From contig DATLFS010000035.1 of assembly GCA_035540935.1 (NCBI GenBank), positions 1 to 23,658 on the forward strand: DNA of 23,658 bases. Reading direction: 5' to 3'. The translations under genes were made by a program, and so were the position numbers. Numbering within the stretch: position 1 is the first letter of the stretch; the number at the start of each line of letters is the position of its first letter. Origin of the DNA: DATLFS01 sp035540935. GTDB lineage: Bacteria; Actinomycetota; CADDZG01; WHSQ01. Shown in pieces: positions 1-6,599 of the stretch. The notes beneath the pieces were generated by a model that was given only the letters and a program-made list of their open reading frames with translations, had not been told where the DNA came from and made no database searches.

Positions 1-1221
1 GGTGGTGGCGGCGAAAACGGCGGTGGCGGCAGCGTCAACGTCGTCGCGGTCTGGACCGGCGAGGAGCAGGCAAGCTTCGAGGCGGTGCTCGATGCCTTCA
101 CGGAGGAGACGGGCATCGAGACGCAGTACAACTCGACCGGAGACGACGTGGGCGCCTTCCTCGGCACGCAGATCGAGGGCGGGAGTCCCCCCGACGTGGC
201 GATGCTGCCTCAGCCGGGCCTGATGCGCGATCTCGCGTCGGCGGGCAACCTCGTAGCGGCCAACGAAGACGTCTCCGCCGCGCTCGAGGAGAACTTCGCC
301 CCGGTATGGACCGACCTCGGGTCGGTCGACGGCGAGCTCTACGGGGTCTACTTCAAGGCCGCCAACAAGTCGACGTGGTGGTACAACACCAGCGTCTTCC
401 AGCAGGCCGGCGTCGAGCCACCGAGTGACTGGGACGAGATGCTCGACGCCGCGTCCACCGTGAACGCATCGGGAACGCCGTGGGTGTCGATCGGCGGGGC
501 AGACGGCTGGGTCCTCACGGACTGGTTCGAGAACATCTACCTGCGCACCGCGGGACCGGAGCTCTACGACCAGCTGGCGAACCACGAGATCCCGTGGACG
601 CACGACAGCGTGATCACCGCCCTCGAGACCTTCGCCGAACTCGTGGGCGACGACGCGAACATCGCCGGCGGAGCCCGCGGCGCGCTCAACACGGATTTCC
701 CCACCTCTGTGACGCAGGTGTTCGCGCAGCCGCCTAAGGCGGCCACGGTTTACGAAGGCGACTTCGTGGCCGGCATCATCGCGGGTGAGGCTGGTGCGGA
801 GGCCGGGACGGACTTCGACTTCTTCGACTTCCCGTCGATCGACGGCTCCGGACCTGCCGTCGTCGGCGGTGGTGACGTCGCGGTCGCTCTCACCGACAAC
901 GAGGCCGCGCAGGAACTCCTCGCGTTCCTGGCGACGCCCGAGGCGGCGCAGATCTGGGCGGAACGAGGCGGGTTCACCTCCCCCAACCAGAACCTCGACC
1001 CATCGGTGTATCCCGACGACATCACCGCTCGTTCGGCGCAGGCCGTGGCCGAGGCGGAGACGTTCAGGTTCGACCTGTCCGACCTGCAACCGGCGGAGTT
1101 CGGCGGCACCCCGGGACGTGGGCTGTTCCTGCGCTTCCAGGACTTCCTCAAGAACCCCGACGATGCGCAGGCCGTCGCGCAGCAGCTGGAGAAGGACGCG
1201 CAGAGAGCGTTCGGTAAGTAG
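1..1221 (+). CDS. Carbohydrate ABC transporter solute-binding protein (alpha-glucoside type), 5' truncated
   Basis: The reading frame is open from the first base, so the N-terminus (signal peptide and lipobox Cys) lies outside the window. The first visible residues are a Gly-rich stretch (GGGGENGGGGS), the flexible linker usual just after the lipidated Cys of Gram-positive binding lipoproteins. About 406 residues are visible. The body fits family 1 extracellular sugar-binding proteins: an early VWTGEE strand, a WWYNT segment, PSDWDEM, a GGGDVAVAL strand and the late LATPEAAQIWAERGGFTSPN segment typical of AglE-like alpha-glucoside binders. It would capture an oligosaccharide outside the membrane and hand it to the two permeases that follow, the first only 15 bp downstream. 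The family call is firm; the substrate is an inference from resemblance to alpha-glucoside systems. A GTG at 85 is an internal codon, not the start. Confidence 0.9.
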   Translation, partial: GGGGENGGGGSVNVVAVWTGEEQASFEAVLDAFTEETGIETQYNSTGDDVGAFLGTQIEGGSPPDVAMLPQPGLMRDLASAGNLVAANEDVSAALEENFAPVWTDLGSVDGELYGVYFKAANKSTWWYNTSVFQQAGVEPPSDWDEMLDAASTVNASGTPWVSIGGADGWVLTDWFENIYLRTAGPELYDQLANHEIPWTHDSVITALETFAELVGDDANIAGGARGALNTDFPTSVTQVFAQPPKAATVYEGDFVAGIIAGEAGAEAGTDFDFFDFPSIDGSGPAVVGGGDVAVALTDNEAAQELLAFLATPEAAQIWAERGGFTSPNQNLDPSVYPDDITARSAQAVAEAETFRFDLSDLQPAEFGGTPGRGLFLRFQDFLKNPDDAQAVAQQLEKDAQRAFGK

Positions 1222-1236
1222 CGAGGGGAGGGAGAC

Positions 1237-2637
1237 ATGGGAAAGGCTCCGGTCCAGGTTCCATCGGACCGACCTCCTCCCGAAAAAGCACGGTCGGATG
1301 CTGCCGTCGGCGCGCCGCGCAAGAAGCGGCGCGCCGACGCTCCGCCGGGGGGCTCGAAGCGGTGGATGGCCGGTGCGTTCCTGGCGCCCGCCGCGCTGCT
1401 CCTCGGCGCGCTCGTCGTCTATCCGACGATCGACACGATCGCGCAGAGCTTCCAGGCGAACCAGGCGGGCTACCCCTGGCAGCGGGACTTCGTCGGCTTC
1501 GAGCACTACCAGGCGATGTTCTCGAACCAGCGCATCCTCACCGCGATCAAGAACAACGCCATCTGGGTGGCCACCGCACCCGCGATCATCACCGGTCTCG
1601 GGCTCATGTTCGCTCTTCTGACGGAACGCGTCAGGTACTCGACCGCGGTGAAGGTGGTCGTTTTCATGCCGATGGCCATCTCCTTCCTCGCCACCGGCGT
1701 CATCTGGCGGCTGATGTACGAGGAGGACCGCCAGCGGGGTCTCATCAACGCCACCCTCGGCGCGGCCGCGGACGCCGTTTCCGGGCCGGGGCCGTACGCA
1801 GGTGCCAACGTCCTACCGCAGAGCGGCCTCGAACCGGCCGACGGCGGAGGGTTCGCGACGACCGAGTCGGTCGAGGCCGGCGGCGTCGCGCGCCTCGCGC
1901 TCACCGCGATCCTCGAAGAAGAGGTCCCGGAGGAGGCGACGCAGGCGCAGGAGCCGGAGGTGGGACCGAACGAGGTCGGCGCGGTCGTCTGGCGCGACTT
2001 CAAACCGGGGGGAGGTGAGGTCGGGGTCGTCGAGCAGGACGAGCTGGGACTGCCGGCGGCGGAGGTGCAGCTTATCGATGCGAACGGAGACGTCGTCGCC
2101 ACGGAGCAGAGCGAATCCGACGGAACGGTGGTCTTCGAGGAGGTCGAAGGCGGCCCGTTCACGCTGCGCCTCGCTCCCTCCAACTTTGCCACGGGCTTCG
2201 CGGGTGTCAGCTGGCTGGGCCCGTCACTCGCGACCCCGGCCATCATCGGCGCCTTCTGCTGGATGTGGGCAGGCTTCGCGGTCGTCGTCATCGGCGCCGG
2301 CCTGGCCGCCCTCCCCCGCGACGTTCTCGAAGCGGCGAGGGTTGACGGCGCCAACGAATGGCAGACGTTCCGTCATGTGACCCTGCCCCTCCTCGCGCCG
2401 GTGTTGGGGGTGGTGTTCGTGACGCTCCTCATCAACGTGCTCAAGATCTTCGACATCGTGTACGTCATGGCTCTCGGAGCGGTGCAGAACGAGGCGAACG
2501 TGATCGCCCTCGAGATGTATCGGACCGCCTTCGGCGCCACCGACTTCGGCGCCGGCAGCGCCATCGCCGTTCTGCTCTTCATCCTGGTGGTTCCGGTGAT
2601 GGTGCTCAACATCAAGCGCTTCAGGAGGGACGTCTGA
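1237..2637 (+). CDS. Carbohydrate ABC transporter permease (MalF/AglF type) with large extracellular insertion
   Basis: This 466-residue inner-membrane permease is the MalF/AglF-like half of the importer channel. ATG 1237 follows a purine-rich ribosome site (GGGGAGGGAG) 15 bp after the binding-protein stop. Residues 1-43 are a cationic cytoplasmic tail, with KKRR near residue 36. Membrane helices lie near 44-66, 100-130, 140-160, 330-355, 383-408 and 437-460. The EAA loop that docks the ATPase is at about 364-385 (EAARVDGANEWQ, then LPLLAP). Typical relatives are about 300 residues. The excess sits between helices 3 and 4, after GLINATLG (168-175) and before WLGP (326-329). It contains an acidic linker and an SdrD-B-like beta-sandwich (248-317). 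Its stop shares a base with the start of the next permease. The family is certain; the role of the insertion is unknown. Confidence 0.93.
   Translation: MGKAPVQVPSDRPPPEKARSDAAVGAPRKKRRADAPPGGSKRWMAGAFLAPAALLLGALVVYPTIDTIAQSFQANQAGYPWQRDFVGFEHYQAMFSNQRILTAIKNNAIWVATAPAIITGLGLMFALLTERVRYSTAVKVVVFMPMAISFLATGVIWRLMYEEDRQRGLINATLGAAADAVSGPGPYAGANVLPQSGLEPADGGGFATTESVEAGGVARLALTAILEEEVPEEATQAQEPEVGPNEVGAVVWRDFKPGGGEVGVVEQDELGLPAAEVQLIDANGDVVATEQSESDGTVVFEEVEGGPFTLRLAPSNFATGFAGVSWLGPSLATPAIIGAFCWMWAGFAVVVIGAGLAALPRDVLEAARVDGANEWQTFRHVTLPLLAPVLGVVFVTLLINVLKIFDIVYVMALGAVQNEANVIALEMYRTAFGATDFGAGSAIAVLLFILVVPVMVLNIKRFRRDV
1765..2205 (+). other. SdrD-B-like domain inserted in the permease TM3-TM4 extracellular loop
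   Basis: Residues about 177-322 of the permease replace a loop that is about 10 residues in ordinary relatives. The first part (177-227) is Gly/Ala-rich with GGGFATTESVEAGG. A Glu-rich linker (EEEVPEEATQAQEPEVG) follows. Residues 248-317 match the SdrD-B/carboxypeptidase-regulatory pattern: VVWRDF, then GVVEQDELGLP, a V-x-L strand, DANGD, a SESDGTVVFEEV turn and GPFTLRL. The match rests on reading these motifs by eye. MalF of Escherichia coli has a large P2 loop that touches its binding protein, but that loop sits between other core helices, so this one is analogous at most. Confidence 0.75.
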
Positions 2638-3524
2638 TGGGCGCGGTCGACCTCGACATCGCCGGCACGGAACCGCAGACGCGCGCCGGGAGGATCGCCC
2701 GCGCGCTCGGGCGGGGGCCTCTTCACGTCTTCCTTATCCTCATCGCGCTCTTCTGGATGACTCCCACCTTCGGCCTGCTCGTCACCAGTTTCCGGCGGGT
2801 CGCAGACGCCTCCAGGACGGGATGGTGGACGGCCATCAGCGAGCCGCGTCAGCTGACCCTCGACCCCTACCGTCAGATCCTCGAGAACGACAACATCGTC
2901 CGCGGGTTGCTGAACACGCTGTACATCACGGTTCCGTCCGTCCTGCTGGTCGTGTTCCTGGCGGCGCTCGCCGCTTACGCCTTTGCGTGGATCGACTTCA
3001 AGGGACGCGATGCGCTGTTCGTCTTCGTCATCATGCTCCTGGTCGTGCCGCTCCAGATGGCCCTCATCCCGGCGGCGCGCTTGTTCGGCGACATCGGCAT
3101 CTTCGGCACGACTTGGGCGGCGATCGCTTTCCACGTCGCCTTCGGGTTGCCGTTCGCCATCTTCCTCTTACGCAACTTCTTCATCGGTATCCCGCACGAG
3201 CTGCTGGAAGCGGCGCGCATCGACGGAGCGTCGGAATGGCAGATCTTCTCGAGGATCATCTTGCCGCTCGGCATGCCGGCCATCGCATCGCTTCTCATCT
3301 TCCAGTTCCTATGGGTCTGGAACGACCTCCTCGTCGGGCTCGTGTTCACCGCGGGCGAGGCGTCGCCCATCACCGTCGTGATCCGCGAGCAGATGCGGCA
3401 GTTCGGCTCGAACCTGGATGTCATCGCGCCCGGAGCGTTCCTCTCCATGATCGTCCCGCTGATCGTCTTCTTCGCGTTCCAGCGCTACTTCGTGCAGGGC
3501 CTCCTCGCCGGCTCTGTGAAATGA
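2637..3524 (+). CDS. Carbohydrate ABC transporter permease (MalG/AglG type)
   Basis: This is the second half of the import channel, 295 residues, with the six helices usual for the MalG group. The start is ATG 2637, which shares one base with the TGA of the previous permease and has a strong ribosome site (AGGAGGGA, 2622-2629). An in-frame extension back to 2358 lies inside the previous gene and is not real. Visible features are a first helix around residues 25-50, an NTLYITVPSVLLV second helix, PLQMALIP, and the EAA motif ELLEAARIDGASEWQIF near residues 189-205 followed by LPLGMP. It ends with QRYFVQGLLAGSVK, the usual MalG-type C-terminus. It should pair with the upstream permease and a cytoplasmic ATPase that is not in this window. 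The next gene starts inside its stop codon (ATGA). Confidence 0.94.
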   Translation: MGAVDLDIAGTEPQTRAGRIARALGRGPLHVFLILIALFWMTPTFGLLVTSFRRVADASRTGWWTAISEPRQLTLDPYRQILENDNIVRGLLNTLYITVPSVLLVVFLAALAAYAFAWIDFKGRDALFVFVIMLLVVPLQMALIPAARLFGDIGIFGTTWAAIAFHVAFGLPFAIFLLRNFFIGIPHELLEAARIDGASEWQIFSRIILPLGMPAIASLLIFQFLWVWNDLLVGLVFTAGEASPITVVIREQMRQFGSNLDVIAPGAFLSMIVPLIVFFAFQRYFVQGLLAGSVK

Positions 3525-5026
3525 CGCCCGTGCGGCGAGCTCTCGGCGTCGCCGCTCTCGCGCTCGTGGCGGCCGCGGCGGCGGGAGCCCTCGCGCCCGA
3601 CCGCGTGCGCACGATTCCCGCAGGCGCAGACCTGCAGCAAGCTCTCGACGACGCCCCGCGCGGGTCGATCCTGCGGCTCGAAGAGGGCGTGCACCGTGGC
3701 CCCATCGTGATCGACCGTTCCGTCACACTCACCGGATCGAAGGGCAGCGTGGTCGCCGCGCCGCCCACAGAGGACGCGGTCGTGACCGTGACGGCCGACG
3801 GAGTCGTGGTGCGCGACCTCCAGGTCGTCGGGGGCGAGACGGGCGTCGCCGTGCGGGAAGCTCGGGATGTTCGTCTGGAGTCGCTGTCGATCGCACGAAG
3901 CCTCATGGAAGGCATAGACGTCGCGGGCGCCGGGGCGCGGATCCACGACGTACACGTCCGCTCATTGCGCAGCCCGCTCGCCCAAGGCATCGAGATCCGC
4001 AACTCGGAGCATCAAGGCAGGGTGGTCGTCGAAGGCTCGAGCGTGTCCGGCGGGCAGGAAGGCATCGTCGCGCACGTGTCGCGGGTTCGGTTCGATGACA
4101 ACGTGGTGGGCGGCACGACGAAGCACGCGATCTCGATCACCGAGATGAGCAAAGGCATCGCGATCGGGAACCACGTCAAGACCGTCGCCGGCGCGGGTCT
4201 GTATTGCGGAGACATGTCCCTGTGCGCCTTCGAGGACAACCACGTGACGGACGTCCGGGCCGCGGACGAAACGCGCTCGGGCGGCGGATGGGCCTTGCTC
4301 GTGCACTACCACTCCAGCGCCTCGAGCAGCGGCGACCGTCTCGAAGCGGCCGCAGGTCCTATCGGGATCTTCGGAGATTCACATCTACGCGAGCGGTCGC
4401 CGTTGCGCCTGGGGGCCGGATGGCGCGGGATCGCGCCCCTCGTCTGGGTCGTCCCTCTGTCACTCGCACTCGTCGCGCTCGCCGGATGGGCGGGGCATGG
4501 TTTCGCTCGCCGCCAGCGCCGCGTCGCCGCGCGCTGGGTCACCCCCCTCGTCGTAGCCGGGCTCGCGGTTCAGTCGTTCCACATGCTCGAGCACTGGCTG
4601 CAGCTCTACCGGGTGCGCTTCGACGGCGTCCCCGGCAGAGGCGGCCTCGTCGGACCGGCCGTCGAGGCGGAATGGATCCACCTCGCCTACAACGCCGCGG
4701 TCCTGCTCGCCCTCTTGTTCGTCGTCGCCGGGCGCCGGAACGGCTGGGGGCGGCCGAGCGGCGTGGCGGATGCCGCGCTCGCCGGTGCCTGCGTCGTGCA
4801 GGGCTACCACCTGGTCGAGCATGTAGCGAAGGTGGTCCAGCACGTCACGACCGGGGCGAAAGTGAACCCCGGCTTCGCCGGACATGTCTTCGACCTCGTC
4901 TGGTTCCACTTCGCGATCAACCTCGCGGTCTACGCGGGCTTCGTCGTGGCGGCGTTGATCGCGCTGCCGCCGCGCGCATCGACCCGACCGACGAGGTCCC
5001 GGCGCGCCGCGATCGCCGCCGAATGA
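3521..5026 (+). CDS. Secreted right-handed beta-helix protein with C-terminal His-rich membrane domain
   Basis: This 501-residue protein starts at ATG 3521, overlapping the permease stop by four bases. Residues 1-27 form a signal peptide (RR, then an Ala/Leu-rich core). Residues about 33-290 are a parallel beta-helix of the NosD/CASH or pectate-lyase-like type: an entry segment IPAGADLQQALDDAPRG, a VTLTGSKGSVV turn, and many short strands with repeating G-I/V-x-I spacing and N/D turns. The C-terminal third (about 310-490) is membrane-embedded, with roughly five helices. It contains a duplicated unit: HMLEH (354-358) paired with WIH (385-387), and HLVEH (430-434) paired with WFH (461-463). The beta-helix should face outside, where such folds bind or cleave polysaccharide; no catalytic residues could be assigned. 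I recognise the fold but not a named family for the full protein. Linkage to sugar permeases suggests a carbohydrate role. Confidence 0.8.
   Translation: MTPVRRALGVAALALVAAAAAGALAPDRVRTIPAGADLQQALDDAPRGSILRLEEGVHRGPIVIDRSVTLTGSKGSVVAAPPTEDAVVTVTADGVVVRDLQVVGGETGVAVREARDVRLESLSIARSLMEGIDVAGAGARIHDVHVRSLRSPLAQGIEIRNSEHQGRVVVEGSSVSGGQEGIVAHVSRVRFDDNVVGGTTKHAISITEMSKGIAIGNHVKTVAGAGLYCGDMSLCAFEDNHVTDVRAADETRSGGGWALLVHYHSSASSSGDRLEAAAGPIGIFGDSHLRERSPLRLGAGWRGIAPLVWVVPLSLALVALAGWAGHGFARRQRRVAARWVTPLVVAGLAVQSFHMLEHWLQLYRVRFDGVPGRGGLVGPAVEAEWIHLAYNAAVLLALLFVVAGRRNGWGRPSGVADAALAGACVVQGYHLVEHVAKVVQHVTTGAKVNPGFAGHVFDLVWFHFAINLAVYAGFVVAALIALPPRASTRPTRSRRAAIAAE
4553..4960 (+). other. Duplicated transmembrane HxxEH...WxH module
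   Basis: Two units, residues about 345-404 and 421-480 of the beta-helix protein, align without gaps across their core. The first His of HxxEH is exactly 33 residues before the His of W-x-H in both units (H354/H387 and H430/H463). Shared residues include H, E and H of HxxEH, two Gly at matching offsets (+15, and +21/+24 as GxxG), W and H of WxH, and A, N, A and V in the segment after it. Each unit has two predicted helices with the HxxEH in the first and WxH at the start of the second. Four or more His and two Glu near the membrane plane could bind a metal or heme; that is inference. Confidence 0.7.
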
Positions 5027-5027
5027 C

Positions 5028-5681
5028 GTGACGACCATCTTGGTCGTGGCCGACGAACCCCGCGAGCTCCCCCGCCCGGATGCTCTGCGGTCTATCTCGC
5101 CCGATCTCGTTCTGTCGTGCGGCGATCTCCCGTTCGAGTCCCTCGAACAGATCGTCGACGTGTGCAACGTCCCGCTCCTCTACGTACCCGGGAACCACGA
5201 TCCGGCTCTGGGTGGAGCGGAGAGCTTCTCGCCCTTCGCGTACCTCACGTCCTCGTGGTCCGAGCCGCGCGGGCCGCAGGGGGGACAGAACATCGACGGC
5301 GACGTCGCCGAGGCCGCCGGAGTCGTGGTCGCAGGACTGGGCGGATCGTTGCGCTACCGCGACGGCCCCAACCAGTATCCGGAGGGACAGATGCGGCGCA
5401 GGGCTATGCGTCTCGCCCGCCGCATCCGGCGTCGTCGCCTCGCGCTCGACGTCCTCGTCACGCACGCTCCCCCGCGCGGGGTCGGCGACGGGGAAGACCC
5501 GGCACACCGCGGCTTCGCCTGCTTCCACGAGCTCCTCACGACGCTTCGGCCGGCGTTCCACGTGCACGGTCACATCCATCCGCACGGCCCGCGCCGGCCG
5601 GAGGGGCGGGTCGGGACGACCAGGGTCGTGAACGCGGTCGGGCACCGGGTGCTTCATCTGGCGCGAGGCTTGGCGCGATGA
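5028..5681 (+). CDS. Calcineurin-like metallophosphoesterase
   Basis: This is a 217-residue predicted cytoplasmic phosphoesterase, starting at GTG 5028, one base after the previous stop. Motifs in order are an N-terminal VVADE strand (D9), CGD (31-33), PGNHD (54-58), VTHAPP in the second half and VHGHIH near the end. These are the metal-binding positions of the two-metal calcineurin-like fold. The first motif normally reads D-x-H; here the position after D9 and E10 is Pro, so the usual His is absent. I recall actinobacterial family members with a similar DE-type first motif, so loss of activity need not follow. The substrate cannot be read from the sequence. It overlaps the next gene by four bases (ATGA at 5678-5681), so it is very likely made together with the beta-helix and ParB-like proteins. 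Confidence 0.85.
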   Translation: MTTILVVADEPRELPRPDALRSISPDLVLSCGDLPFESLEQIVDVCNVPLLYVPGNHDPALGGAESFSPFAYLTSSWSEPRGPQGGQNIDGDVAEAAGVVVAGLGGSLRYRDGPNQYPEGQMRRRAMRLARRIRRRRLALDVLVTHAPPRGVGDGEDPAHRGFACFHELLTTLRPAFHVHGHIHPHGPRRPEGRVGTTRVVNAVGHRVLHLARGLAR

Positions 5682-6535
5682 CTTGGCGGCACCTCTTCGA
5701 TCCGGGTGGATTCGACCGGGCACGGCGGCGCGAGGCATACCGCCGCTTCAGCCGAGCGGTGACGCGGAAAGAGGGACGGCGGCTGCTCCCGCTGGGCGAG
5801 GTGGAGCAACGTCTCGCGGCCTTCGAGCGGAGCTACGTGGGGATCGAAGCGATCCCGGTCGAACGCATCGTCGGCAGCGCCGACCGGACGGAGGACTTCG
5901 ACCGCGACTTCCTGCCGCTCCGCGACGAGGTGAAGGATCGATGGCTGGAGATCGACCGCATCTACCCGGCCGGCGACTTCCCGCCGATAGTCGTCTACCA
6001 GGTGGGCGAGGCCTACTTCGTGGTCGACGGGCACCACCGGGTCGCTCTGGCGAAGCACAAAGGAGTCGAGTTCATCGACGCCGAGATAACGCGGCTACAC
6101 AGCCGCGTGGAGCTTCCCGCCGATGCCGACATCGGCCACCTCATACGCGCCGAACAGGAACGTCTCTTCATGGAAGACAGTGGTCTTGCGGCGGCTCGAC
6201 CGGGTGCGCGCATCCCGTTCTCGCGCGCGGCCGGATACCCCGAGCTCCTCGAGCTCGTGAAGGCGTACGCCTTCGATCTCGTGCGGCATAGGAGCGCGTA
6301 CCTCTCGAGGGAGGAAGCGGCCGCACAATGGTTCGAGAACGTCTACCGTCCGACGATCGAAGCGATCCGCAACGAAGGACTGCTCGACCTCCTCGAGGGT
6401 GCAACAGAGGCCGACGTCTTCCTCCTCGTGCACCAGCGCCGGCGCGCGCTTTTCCCCGAACGGGGCGAGATGTCGGTCGAGGAGGCCGTCGGCACCGTTG
6501 CGGATGAGCGGCGGCCGCGTCGCACCGGCCGATGA
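5678..6535 (+). CDS. ParB/Srx-fold domain protein with DGHHR motif
   Basis: This is a 285-residue soluble protein. ATG 5678 overlaps the phosphoesterase stop; the in-frame extension to 5117 is the shadow of that gene. The N-terminal part (1-75) is basic and contains IPVERIVGS, the opening strand of a ParB-type domain. A DFDRDFLPLRDEVKDRW helix follows, then PPIVVYQVGEAYFVVDGHHR (about 106-125), the core strand and ligand loop of ParB/sulfiredoxin folds. The C-terminal half is helical (AEQERLFMEDSGL, GYPELLELVKAY, WFENVYRPTIEAI) and looks like a family-specific extension. Such proteins are often labelled ParB-like nuclease or DUF proteins. The isolated gene, with no ParA and no visible helix-turn-helix, argues against chromosome partitioning. 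The DGHHR loop also recalls ParB/Srx-fold kinases such as SerK/SbnI, which is a hypothesis only. Confidence 0.75.
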   Translation: MTWRHLFDPGGFDRARRREAYRRFSRAVTRKEGRRLLPLGEVEQRLAAFERSYVGIEAIPVERIVGSADRTEDFDRDFLPLRDEVKDRWLEIDRIYPAGDFPPIVVYQVGEAYFVVDGHHRVALAKHKGVEFIDAEITRLHSRVELPADADIGHLIRAEQERLFMEDSGLAAARPGARIPFSRAAGYPELLELVKAYAFDLVRHRSAYLSREEAAAQWFENVYRPTIEAIRNEGLLDLLEGATEADVFLLVHQRRRALFPERGEMSVEEAVGTVADERRPRRTGR

Positions 6536-6553
6536 AGAGCGAGGCCGCGTCGC
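6503..6553 (+). repeat. Imperfect direct repeat across the end of the ParB-like gene
   Basis: GGCCGCGTCGC occurs at 6513-6523 and again at 6543-6553. Each copy is preceded by GATGA (6503-6507 and 6531-6535) and a GC-rich spacer that differs by two bases. The second GATGA contains the stop codon of the ParB-like gene. It looks like a small tandem duplication, though high GC makes chance matches more likely. Confidence 0.45.
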
Positions 6554-6599
6554 CTCCAGGCTAGGGTGCCTTCATGCCGATGACTTGGAGGGCGGTCCT

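Noticed and set aside
2358..2636. N-terminal extension of the second permease
   Set aside because: It overlaps the first permease and reads as Arg-rich nonsense; ATG 2637 has a strong ribosome site and fits the family start.
5117..5677. Extension of the ParB-like protein
   Set aside because: It coincides with the phosphoesterase gene in another frame and is Arg-rich without domains.
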